Assembly (NCBI GenBank): GCA_025922795.1
Contig: JAICHC010000197.1
Coordinates: 1 to 5,943, forward strand
Direction: 5' to 3'
Origin: Candidatus Binatia bacterium
Lineage (GTDB): Bacteria; Desulfobacterota_B; Binatia; UBA9968
Length of the DNA: 5,943 bases
Shown here: positions 1 to 5,943 of the stretch, in pieces
Numbering within the stretch: position 1 is the first letter of the stretch
Layout of the letters: each line of letters opens with the position of its first letter
Position numbers and translations under genes: made by a program
Notes under the pieces: generated by a model
The model's input: the letters and a program-made list of their open reading frames with translations, nothing else
Database searches by the model: none
What the model was told of the DNA's origin: nothing

Positions 1-141
1 AACGCACGTTCTCAGAGCGAGCGATACCTAGAGTACCCCCTAATTTCGCCGTGCCAGATTATGAAGCGGTGGTTGGATGATTGGCCAGGGGGTGACATTT
101 TCGCTCAGCAGATAAGGTGACATATTCGCTAATCTTCAACA
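1..141 (+). mobile_element. Possible right end of an insertion sequence (partial)
   Basis: This stretch lies beyond the lon stop and contains the two direct repeats above. If they are IS subterminal repeats, reading left to right, the element would end near 130-141; sequence at 131-141 ends in AACA, compatible with a CA-3' terminus. A plus-strand frame open from 3 to a TGA at 78-80 (25 codons) could be the tail of a transposase whose body lies left of the window, but I recognise no motif in it. The boundary and family are inference. The region is otherwise without a supported gene, promoter or terminator. Confidence 0.35.
91..130 (+). repeat. Two direct copies of a 15-bp GGTGACATWTTCGCT repeat
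   Basis: Copies are at 91-105 (GGTGACATTTTCGCT) and 116-130 (GGTGACATATTCGCT). They differ at one base and have a 25-bp period. From memory, tandem GGTGACATTTTC-like repeats are found at the ends of insertion sequences with IstA-like or integrase-type transposases (IS21-like and related groups), where they serve as transposase-binding sites. The same orientation and the spacing seen directly fit that role. The family assignment is not proven, and no transposase gene lies within the window. Confidence 0.7.
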
Positions 142-168
142 ACCACCCGGCATCATCATGCTCCTCAA

Positions 169-2634
169 CTATTGTGGCAATATTTCGGAGGCGGGTACGT
201 CTTCGACCTTATCAGGGTAGCCGGGCGGCTCGTCCTTTGACGAATTTTCATCGGTGGGATTTCGGAACAACCGCGCCGGATCATTGATCGCCAATGCCTT
301 CTTCAAGACGTCGTCCATGTGAGCGACTAGCTCAAGTTCCACGGTCTTAAGAACGGTCGCCGGAATCTCCTCAATATCCTTTTCGTTCTCGGCAGGAATG
401 AGAACCTTCTTTATGCCGGCGCGATGTGCCGCCAGCACCTTTTCTTTGAGACCGCCGATGGGCAAAACGTTGCCCCGAAGCGTGATTTCACCGGTCATCG
501 CCAGATCGTTAAAAACCGGAATTTTCATCAAGGCGGAGACGAGCGAAGTCGCCATGGTAATTCCCGCCGAAGGGCCGTCCTTTGGGATCGCGCCTTCGGG
601 CACATGAATATGCACGTCGAGCTTCTGATAGAAATCACGCTCCAAGCCCAACTCCGCGGCACGAGAACGAACGTAACTCATTGCCGCTTGCGCCGATTCT
701 TGCATTACGTCGCCAAGCTTGCCGGTTATAATCAGCTGACCTTTACCCGGCATGATTGTCACCTCGGTCGCCAACAATTCTCCACCCAACTCGGTCCAAG
801 CCAAGCCGGTCGTGACGCCGATTTTGACTTCGGCCTCTGCTTTGCCGTAGCGGAATTTGACCGGGCCAAGATATTTGTGCAAGCTCTTTGAGCCTACTTG
901 GATATGAGCGTTACGGTCTTTGCGCACAACTTCGACGGCCACTTTACGGCAAATCGAGGCAATCTCGCGCTCGAGATTTCGCACACCCGCCTCCTTAGTG
1001 TAATGACGAATGACGCCAAGAAGCGCGTTGTCCGTAAAGACTAAATTCTCCGTCGTCAGACCGTTGGATTCTTTCTGCTTTTCGATCAAGTATTTTTTCG
1101 CGATGCTCAGTTTTTCGAGTTCCGTGTACCCGGCAATCCGGATGATTTCCATACGGTCCTGCAGCGGACGCGGAATACGATCCAGGGTATTCGCCGTCGT
1201 AATAAACATCACCTTTGAAAGGTCATAGTCCAGATCCAGGTAATGATCGTTGAAGCTAGTGTTTTGTTCCGGATCCAAGACCTCGAGCAACGCGGACGAG
1301 GGATCGCCACGAAAATCCGTCGACATCTTGTCGATCTCGTCCATTAAGAACACCGGATTACTCGAACCGGCTTTCTTCATCGACTGGATGATCTTTCCCG
1401 GCAATGCGCCGATATAAGTTCGGCGATGGCCGCGGATCTCCGCTTCGTCGCGCACACCGCCGAGCGACACTCGAACGAATTTTCTTCCGGTTGCGCGCGC
1501 AATCGACCGGCCGAGCGAAGTCTTACCGACCCCCGGCGGACCGACCAAACAAAGAATCGGGCCTTTGATTTTGCCGACAAGACTCTGAACGGCAAGGTAT
1601 TCGAGAATACGTTCTTTCACCTTCTCCAAGCCGTAGTGGTCATCTTCAAGAACCCGCTCGGCTTCATTGATGTCGAGTTTGTCGTCGGTGAATTCGTTCC
1701 AAGGCAAACTCAAGATCCAGTCAATATAATTTCGCACCACCGTCGCTTCCGCCGACATGGGCGACATCATTTTCAGCTTCTTGAGCTCCTTATCGACCTT
1801 GTCTTTGGCTTCGGCCGAAAGTTTTTTCTGCTTAAGCTTTTCTTCGATTTCCTGAATCTCATTTTTGAACTCGTCCTTTTCGCCGAGTTCTTTCTGGATC
1901 GCGCGCATTTGCTCGTTCAAATAGTATTCCTTTTGCGAGCGCTCCATCTGTTTTTTCACGCGCGACCGGATGCGCCGTTCGACTTCAAGTATTTCGATCT
2001 CCGCGCGCATGTGGCCCAGCACCTTCTCGAGGCGCTCGGCGGCATTGAAGGTCTCCAGCAGATTCTGTCGATCTTCGAGCTTAATGCCGAGATGCGCCAC
2101 GATGGTGTCGGCCAACCGTCCGGGGTCGTCAATCGAAGAGACCGACATGACCATTTCCGGCGGAATTTTCTTCTTGAGCTTCACGTAGTTTTCGAAGGTC
2201 GTGTGAACTTCACGGACCAGTGCCTCAACTTCCGTGTTTCGCTCGGCGACTTCGGGAGCTTCATCGACATCGACCAGGAAAAAGTCCGGATTGCCAACGA
2301 AGCGCGCCACCCGAGCTCGCCTTTTTCCTTCGATCAAAACCTTAACCGTACCATCGGGAAGTTTGAGCATTTGCACGACCGAACCCAGGGTCCCAATCTT
2401 GTAAATGTCGTCCTCCGAAGGGTCATTGGTTTTGGCGTCCTTCTGCGACGACAGAAAGATCAGACTCTGTTTCTGGGTGGCCTCTTCGAGTGCCTTGATC
2501 GACCGTTGACGGCCGACGAAGAGAGGCACAACCATGTGCGGGAATACGATGATATCGCGCAAGGGAAGGAGCGGAACGCGCACGGGCCCGGATCCTTGAT
2601 CCCTATCGTCTTTTTTCTCATTCCGAAACAGCAT
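169..2634 (-). CDS. lon: ATP-dependent Lon protease (LonA type)
   Basis: Cytosolic homo-oligomeric AAA+ serine protease that unfolds and degrades misfolded and some regulatory proteins. The protein is 821 aa from the chosen start. The N-terminal substrate-binding domain covers about 18-210 and contains a [17 protein letters not shown] segment. A charged, probably coiled-coil helical region follows at about 205-290. The AAA+ module has Walker A GPPGVGKT (365-372), Walker B with D432/E433, a pore-loop YIG near 407, a likely arginine finger R494 and sensor-2 region GVRNLERE (from 550). The protease domain (about 595-785) carries the Ser-Lys dyad: S689 in KDGPSAGI and K732 in [12 protein letters not shown]. 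Length is near the family norm, with a hydrophilic acidic tail of about 35 residues after 785. The ATG at 2632-2634 was chosen because AGGAGG lies 9 nt upstream; the ATG at 2638-2640 (two residues longer) is possible but leaves only 3 nt. It is the last gene of the cluster, ends in TAG, and no terminator hairpin follows. Confidence 0.97.
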   Translation of the reverse strand: MLFRNEKKDDRDQGSGPVRVPLLPLRDIIVFPHMVVPLFVGRQRSIKALEEATQKQSLIFLSSQKDAKTNDPSEDDIYKIGTLGSVVQMLKLPDGTVKVLIEGKRRARVARFVGNPDFFLVDVDEAPEVAERNTEVEALVREVHTTFENYVKLKKKIPPEMVMSVSSIDDPGRLADTIVAHLGIKLEDRQNLLETFNAAERLEKVLGHMRAEIEILEVERRIRSRVKKQMERSQKEYYLNEQMRAIQKELGEKDEFKNEIQEIEEKLKQKKLSAEAKDKVDKELKKLKMMSPMSAEATVVRNYIDWILSLPWNEFTDDKLDINEAERVLEDDHYGLEKVKERILEYLAVQSLVGKIKGPILCLVGPPGVGKTSLGRSIARATGRKFVRVSLGGVRDEAEIRGHRRTYIGALPGKIIQSMKKAGSSNPVFLMDEIDKMSTDFRGDPSSALLEVLDPEQNTSFNDHYLDLDYDLSKVMFITTANTLDRIPRPLQDRMEIIRIAGYTELEKLSIAKKYLIEKQKESNGLTTENLVFTDNALLGVIRHYTKEAGVRNLEREIASICRKVAVEVVRKDRNAHIQVGSKSLHKYLGPVKFRYGKAEAEVKIGVTTGLAWTELGGELLATEVTIMPGKGQLIITGKLGDVMQESAQAAMSYVRSRAAELGLERDFYQKLDVHIHVPEGAIPKDGPSAGITMATSLVSALMKIPVFNDLAMTGEITLRGNVLPIGGLKEKVLAAHRAGIKKVLIPAENEKDIEEIPATVLKTVELELVAHMDDVLKKALAINDPARLFRNPTDENSSKDEPPGYPDKVEDVPASEILPQ

Positions 2635-2643
2635 AAGCATTCC

Positions 2644-2649
2644 CCTCCT
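2644..2649 (-). promoter_or_regulatory. Shine-Dalgarno sequence of lon, overlapping the clpX stop
   Basis: The coding strand reads TAGGAGGGGA, in which the clpX TAG stop (2648-2650) shares two bases with a perfect AGGAGG. It lies 9 nt before the ATG at 2634 and 3 nt before the ATG at 2640. The overlap suggests that ribosomes finishing clpX help load lon (translational coupling); that last step is inference. Confidence 0.85.
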
Positions 2650-3901
2650 AAGCGCTCTCTGCAGCCTTGGTGTATACGACGATCGGAGGTTCATGTCTTT
2701 CGACGACGTCCTCGGAAATCACCACTTCCTTGATATTAGGTTGCGAGGGCATGTCGTACATTATATCCAACATGATGTTTTCCATGATCGCGCGCAGCCC
2801 GCGTGCACCGGACTTCCTTTTCATTGCGTCACGAGCAATCGCTCGCAGCGCCTCTTCGGTAAACTTCAGATGCACGGACTCCATCTCGAACAGTTTCGAA
2901 TACTGTTTGGTCAGAGCATTCTTTGGCTCCTTCAGAATACGCATCAGTGCTGATTCATCCAACTCTTCAAGCGTTGCGATGACGGGCAAGCGCCCGATAA
3001 ACTCTGGAATTAATCCGAACTTCAGTAGATCTTCAGTTTGCACGCCGTGCAAGAGATCCGCCGGTCGACGACCGTCCTTGTCTTCAAGTTGCCCCCCGAA
3101 TCCCATGCGCTTGCGCCCGGTGCGCTTGCGAATAATGTCATCCAAGCCGACGAACGCGCCCCCGCAGATAAAAAGGATGTTCGTTGTATCGACTTGGAGG
3201 AATTCTTGCTGCGGATGCTTTCTGCCACCTTTGGGCGGCACGCTCGCCATCGTCCCTTCGATGATTTTCAACAGCGCCTGTTGTACGCCTTCGCCGGAAA
3301 CGTCGCGAGTGATCGATGGATTGTCCGACTTTCGCGAGATCTTGTCGATTTCGTCTATATAGACGATACCGCGCTGCGCTTTCTCGACATCGTAATCGGC
3401 CGCCTGTAGCAGATTGAGAATGATATTTTCCACATCCTCGCCGACGTATCCCGCTTCAGTCAGACTTGTCGCATCCGCGATCGTGAAAGGAACCTGTAGA
3501 AAGCGAGCTAATGTCTGCGCCAAGAGCGTCTTGCCCGACCCTGTCGGGCCGAGCAGCAGAATATTGCTCTTTTGCAACTCGACCTCACCGGTCACAAGCT
3601 GGCTGTCGATGCGCTTATAGTGATTATGCACCGCGACAGCCAGAATTTTCTTGGCACGCTCCTGACCGATGACGTACTGATCGAGCACCCGTTTGATTTC
3701 CATCGGCTTCGGCACATTCGATGACGAACTGATGGTTTCATCGTGATCACATTCTTCGGCGATGATATCGTTGCACAGGTCGATACATTCATCGCAAATA
3801 TAAACGGTCGGACCGGCGATCAGCTTGCGCACCTCATCTTGGCTCTTGCCGCAGAAAGAGCAGACGAGATTTCCCGATCCGTGTTCACCGTGCTTTGCCA
3901 T
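2648..3901 (-). CDS. clpX: ATP-dependent Clp protease ATP-binding subunit ClpX
   Basis: Hexameric AAA+ unfoldase that recognises substrates such as ssrA-tagged proteins, unfolds them with ATP and threads them into ClpP; it also acts alone as a remodelling chaperone. The protein is 417 aa, typical length. A C4 zinc-binding domain sits at the N-terminus (C14, C17, C36, C39). Walker A is GPTGSGKT (118-125), Walker B is IVYIDEIDK (179-187), pore-1 loop GYVGED (151-156), RKH pore motif (227-229), probable arginine finger R304 in EFIGRLPV, and sensor-2 segment GARGLR (365-370). The ClpP-docking loop reads MGF (266-268) where IGF or LGF is usual. The ATG start is preceded by a G-rich stretch (GGGGGA, 3 nt before the ATG), a modest ribosome-binding site. 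It begins 11 nt after the clpP stop, so the two partners are probably made from one message. Its TAG stop overlaps the lon Shine-Dalgarno sequence. Confidence 0.98.
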   Translation of the reverse strand: MAKHGEHGSGNLVCSFCGKSQDEVRKLIAGPTVYICDECIDLCNDIIAEECDHDETISSSSNVPKPMEIKRVLDQYVIGQERAKKILAVAVHNHYKRIDSQLVTGEVELQKSNILLLGPTGSGKTLLAQTLARFLQVPFTIADATSLTEAGYVGEDVENIILNLLQAADYDVEKAQRGIVYIDEIDKISRKSDNPSITRDVSGEGVQQALLKIIEGTMASVPPKGGRKHPQQEFLQVDTTNILFICGGAFVGLDDIIRKRTGRKRMGFGGQLEDKDGRRPADLLHGVQTEDLLKFGLIPEFIGRLPVIATLEELDESALMRILKEPKNALTKQYSKLFEMESVHLKFTEEALRAIARDAMKRKSGARGLRAIMENIMLDIMYDMPSQPNIKEVVISEDVVERHEPPIVVYTKAAESA

Positions 3902-3912
3902 AGATCCCCCGG

Positions 3913-4527
3913 TTAAACTGACGACGCCTTCTTGAGACTGGAATCGGGACGCGCTGCAATCACTTCATCAACCAGGCCATACTCCTGAGCTTGTTTGCCG
4001 GTCATAAACATATCACGATCCGTGTCTTTTTCGATTTTTTTTAAGCTTTGCCCCGTATGCTTCATTAAAATATTGTTCAATTCTTCGCGCATACGCAAGA
4101 TCTCGCGGGCTTGAATATCGATATCCGCCGCTGGGCCCTGAAATCCGCCGAGCGGTTGGTGAATCATGATGCGTGAATGCGGTAGCGCAAAGCGCTTGCC
4201 TTTGCTCCCCGCTGCGAGGAGAACGGCGCCCATACTGGCCGCCTGCCCGACGCACACGGTGGCGATCTGCGGTCGGATGTATTGCATCGTGTCGTAGATC
4301 GCCAGACCGGCGGTCACAGACCCGCCCGGACTATTGATGTAAAAGAAAATCTCACGTTCGGGATCTTCAGACTCGAGAAAGAGCAGCTGCGCGGCAATAA
4401 GGTTAGCGACGTCGTCGGTCACGACGGAACCTAGAAAAACGATTCGATCTTTTAGGAGACGCGAATAAATGTCATAGGCTCGTTCACCACGGCCGGTTTG
4501 TTCGACAACGATGGGGATAAAATTCAT
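3913..4527 (-). CDS. clpP: ATP-dependent Clp protease proteolytic subunit ClpP
   Basis: Serine peptidase that forms the double-heptamer degradation chamber served by ClpX (and ClpA or ClpC elsewhere in the genome, if present). The protein is 204 aa from the ATG, normal for the family. The catalytic triad is complete: S98 in GQAASMGA, H123 in MIHQPLGG, and D172 in the segment EKDTDRD. The N-terminal segment [20 protein letters not shown] matches the usual start of mature ClpP, with little or no propeptide, so the ATG at 4525-4527 was chosen. A TTG at 4531-4533, two codons upstream in frame, is better spaced from the GAGGGG ribosome-binding site (5 nt against 11 nt) and remains an alternative. 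The gene starts 33 nt after tig and ends in TAA 11 nt before clpX. An A8 run lies in the coding strand at 4035-4042, shortly before the codon of the catalytic aspartate. Confidence 0.98.
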   Translation of the reverse strand: MNFIPIVVEQTGRGERAYDIYSRLLKDRIVFLGSVVTDDVANLIAAQLLFLESEDPEREIFFYINSPGGSVTAGLAIYDTMQYIRPQIATVCVGQAASMGAVLLAAGSKGKRFALPHSRIMIHQPLGGFQGPAADIDIQAREILRMREELNNILMKHTGQSLKKIEKDTDRDMFMTGKQAQEYGLVDEVIAARPDSSLKKASSV

Positions 4528-4538
4528 AAACAACCAAA

Positions 4539-4544
4539 CCCCTC
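4539..4544 (-). promoter_or_regulatory. Shine-Dalgarno-like sequence of clpP
   Basis: GAGGGG on the coding strand lies in the 33-nt tig-clpP gap. It is 5 nt from an in-frame TTG (4531-4533) and 11 nt from the ATG (4525-4527). It therefore supports translation of clpP from its own site but leaves the exact start codon open by two residues. Confidence 0.6.
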
Positions 4545-4560
4545 GATCACAAAATGCATT

Positions 4561-5880
4561 CTAGCGTTTTTCCTCTAACTCATCAACCTTGGAAGGAGGC
4601 GAATCGACTTCCTTAATCCGTGCGCGCTCAAGCAGAAAATCGACGGTTCGTCCGAACGCCAACTGTGCGCGCAGATCATCGCGCGCATCCGGCCTCGAGT
4701 AGAACTCACGGACAGTTTTGCCGCGTTCGCCGGCGGCTTTTGCTAAATTGTCGATGTGCTGTTGCACTTCTTTGTCGGAAATTTCAATTTTTTCGAGCTC
4801 GGCAATCTTCTCCATCAACAGGGTCGCTTGGACCTGACGCATGGCGCGGGATTCCAGCGCCTTCCTAGCCTCCTCCATCGGCGGCGCCCCGGCGTCGGCG
4901 CCCGATTGTGAAACTTGATTCTGGTAGCGCTCCATCAAATACCGTGTTTGCCGCTCGACCATGGAGGGTGGCGCCGCAAACGAGTGCGACTCGATTAATC
5001 GGCTGATAATTTTTTCCTTGAGATCCTCGTCTTGATAACGCTTCAATTCATCCGTCAAACGCCCCCGAATCCGGTCTTTTAACTCATTGAGCGAAGCACA
5101 TTCGCCGTGATCTTTGGCGAAATCGTCGTCAAGCACAGGCAGTACTTTTTGCTTGATCTCACGCACCACGAGGGAAAAGTCCACGACCTTGCCGGCAATC
5201 TCTTTGTTGGAAAAATCCTCCGGATAATTTACCTGCACCGTGTGATGTTCATTCACCCTCAGTCCGGTTACGGCGTCTTCGAATTGCGGTAATGCCTGCC
5301 CGGAGCCGACCTCAAGGGCATAGTTCTCACCCTTGCCGCCGGAAAAAGTCTTGCCGTCAATCGTACCGACAAAATCAAGCGCGACAAAGTCGCCTTTCTG
5401 AACGATGTCGCGGTCAGTCACGGGCTCTAACCGAGCATGACTTTCTTGCAACCGCCGTAGCGCCTCGTCAACTTGAGCATCCGTAATGGCGAGTTTAACT
5501 CTCTCGATTTCGACGCCGAGATAATCCTTGACGTCAATTTCCGGCTTGACTTCAAAAACCGCCGAAAAAGAAAATGCGTCAGCTTCGCTGAGATCATTGG
5601 CTTCGACCTCGGGACGGGACACGATCTGCAATCCGCGCTCGCGTATCACCTCGCCCAGAGATTCTTCAACGAGATGCGATCGAACTTCACCTTTCACCTC
5701 ATCGCCGTAGATGCCTTGCAACACGCTCCGCGGAATCTTACCGGTCCGAAAACCTTTGACCCGCACCCGCTGACCGAGATTCTTGTAGGCGCGCGAGAAT
5801 TCAGTCGCTACCGTTTCCACCGGAAGCTCGACACGAACTTTACGCTGCACCGAACTTAATTCATCGATGTCGATTTTCAT
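4561..5880 (-). CDS. tig: Trigger factor, ribosome-associated chaperone and peptidyl-prolyl isomerase
   Basis: Binds the large ribosomal subunit beside the peptide exit tunnel and shields nascent chains, with FKBP-type prolyl isomerase activity. The protein is 439 aa, close to the usual 430-450. The N-terminal ribosome-binding domain (about 1-115) contains the signature loop GFRTGKIP at 43-50; the family motif is often FRK, and here the third position is T46. The FKBP-like PPIase domain spans about 160-243 and includes GDFVALDFVGTIDG and LPQFEDAVTGL. The C-terminal helical chaperone domain occupies about 245-425, followed by a charged tail ending ELEEKR. The ATG at 5878-5880 gives the expected N-terminus MKIDIDELSSVQRKV. 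An in-frame TTG at 5911-5913 would add 11 residues (MCELACGSRDN) unlike the family and is rejected. No strong Shine-Dalgarno sequence precedes the ATG. It is the first gene of the cluster visible here; 33 nt separate it from clpP. Confidence 0.97.
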   Translation of the reverse strand: MKIDIDELSSVQRKVRVELPVETVATEFSRAYKNLGQRVRVKGFRTGKIPRSVLQGIYGDEVKGEVRSHLVEESLGEVIRERGLQIVSRPEVEANDLSEADAFSFSAVFEVKPEIDVKDYLGVEIERVKLAITDAQVDEALRRLQESHARLEPVTDRDIVQKGDFVALDFVGTIDGKTFSGGKGENYALEVGSGQALPQFEDAVTGLRVNEHHTVQVNYPEDFSNKEIAGKVVDFSLVVREIKQKVLPVLDDDFAKDHGECASLNELKDRIRGRLTDELKRYQDEDLKEKIISRLIESHSFAAPPSMVERQTRYLMERYQNQVSQSGADAGAPPMEEARKALESRAMRQVQATLLMEKIAELEKIEISDKEVQQHIDNLAKAAGERGKTVREFYSRPDARDDLRAQLAFGRTVDFLLERARIKEVDSPPSKVDELEEKR

Positions 5881-5912
5881 GTTGTCACGCGATCCGCAAG
5901 CCAGCTCGCACA

Positions 5913-5937
5913 AAGAACGCGACGGCGCATCGTTCTT
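5913..5937. repeat. 7-bp inverted repeat upstream of tig
   Basis: AAGAACG (5913-5919) and CGTTCTT (5931-5937) form a perfect 7-bp inverted repeat around an 11-nt centre, 33-57 nt before the tig start codon. It could be an operator, a hairpin in the tig leader, or chance. It does not match the CIRCE heat-shock operator, and no T-run follows on either strand, so a standard intrinsic terminator is not supported. No convincing -35/-10 pair is visible in the 63 nt available before tig. Confidence 0.4.
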
Positions 5938-5943
5938 GTTACG

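Noticed and set aside
1..120. Plus-strand frame 1 open through 120 as a possible partial gene.
   Set aside because: It reads straight through the direct repeats, contains no recognisable motif, and 40 codons without a stop are not significant at this GC content.
2641..2694. Lon start at 2694, overlapping clpX by 47 nt.
   Set aside because: The extra residues ([12 protein letters not shown]...) are simply clpX 3' sequence in another frame, and the strong AGGAGG lies downstream of that start.
1426..2733. Long plus-strand open frame (435 codons) antisense to lon and the end of clpX.
   Set aside because: It runs opposite clearly intact lon with all active-site residues. Its product is rich in Phe, Arg and His, as expected from the complement of Lys/Glu/Leu-rich coding sequence, and shows no recognisable domain.
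2667..3362. Plus-strand open frame of 231 codons antisense to clpX.
   Set aside because: Serine- and arginine-rich shadow of the conserved clpX coding strand, with no domain or sensible context.
4553..4560. Palindrome AATGCATT beside the tig stop codon as a regulatory site.
   Set aside because: An 8-bp AT-rich palindrome is expected by chance and has no loop or T-run, so it supports neither a terminator nor an operator.
5473..5859. Plus-strand open frame of 128 codons antisense to the 5' part of tig.
   Set aside because: Lies entirely opposite the trigger factor ribosome-binding domain. No family resemblance was seen.
5881..5913. N-terminal extension of trigger factor from an upstream TTG.
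   Set aside because: The 11 added residues (MCELACGSRDN) do not resemble family N-termini, whereas the ATG at 5880 gives the standard beginning.
1..5943. CRISPR array, tRNA, rRNA or a novel defence system.
   Set aside because: No regularly spaced repeat series, no cloverleaf-like segment, and nearly all sequence from 169 to 5880 is accounted for by four well-known housekeeping genes.

Overview
The window carries a compact bacterial protein-quality-control cluster, all on the minus strand. In transcription order it reads tig (trigger factor), clpP (protease subunit), clpX (unfoldase) and lon (ATP-dependent protease). All four genes look intact and carry their catalytic and nucleotide-binding residues. 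Gaps are 33 nt (tig-clpP), 11 nt (clpP-clpX) and about 13 nt (clpX-lon). No terminator is visible between any pair, so the cluster probably behaves as an operon.

The gene order tig-clpP-clpX-lon is widespread in Proteobacteria and neighbouring phyla. By eye, GC is in the low-to-mid 50s. The Lon N-terminus and the trigger factor sequence around the end of the PPIase domain resemble those of deltaproteobacterial-type lineages (Myxococcota, Desulfobacterota, Binatota). That placement is an impression from family memory; no search was run.

Layout: 1-168 has no convincing gene. It holds two copies of a 15-bp direct repeat (91-105 and 116-130), which look like the subterminal repeats of an insertion sequence ending just 3' of lon. 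Positions 169-2634 are lon, 2648-3901 clpX, 3913-4527 clpP and 4561-5880 tig. Positions 5881-5943 are the tig leader, with a 7-bp inverted repeat and no recognisable promoter.

The genes cover one route from synthesis to destruction. Trigger factor meets nascent chains at the ribosome exit. ClpX recognises and unfolds tagged or native substrates and feeds them to the ClpP chamber. Lon degrades misfolded and some regulatory proteins with ATPase and protease on one chain.

I found no undescribed system here. What merits a second look is the IS-like boundary after lon, a possible start of a downstream gene cut by it, the start-codon and coupling details at the clpP and clpX-lon junctions, an A8 run inside clpP, and the inverted repeat before tig.
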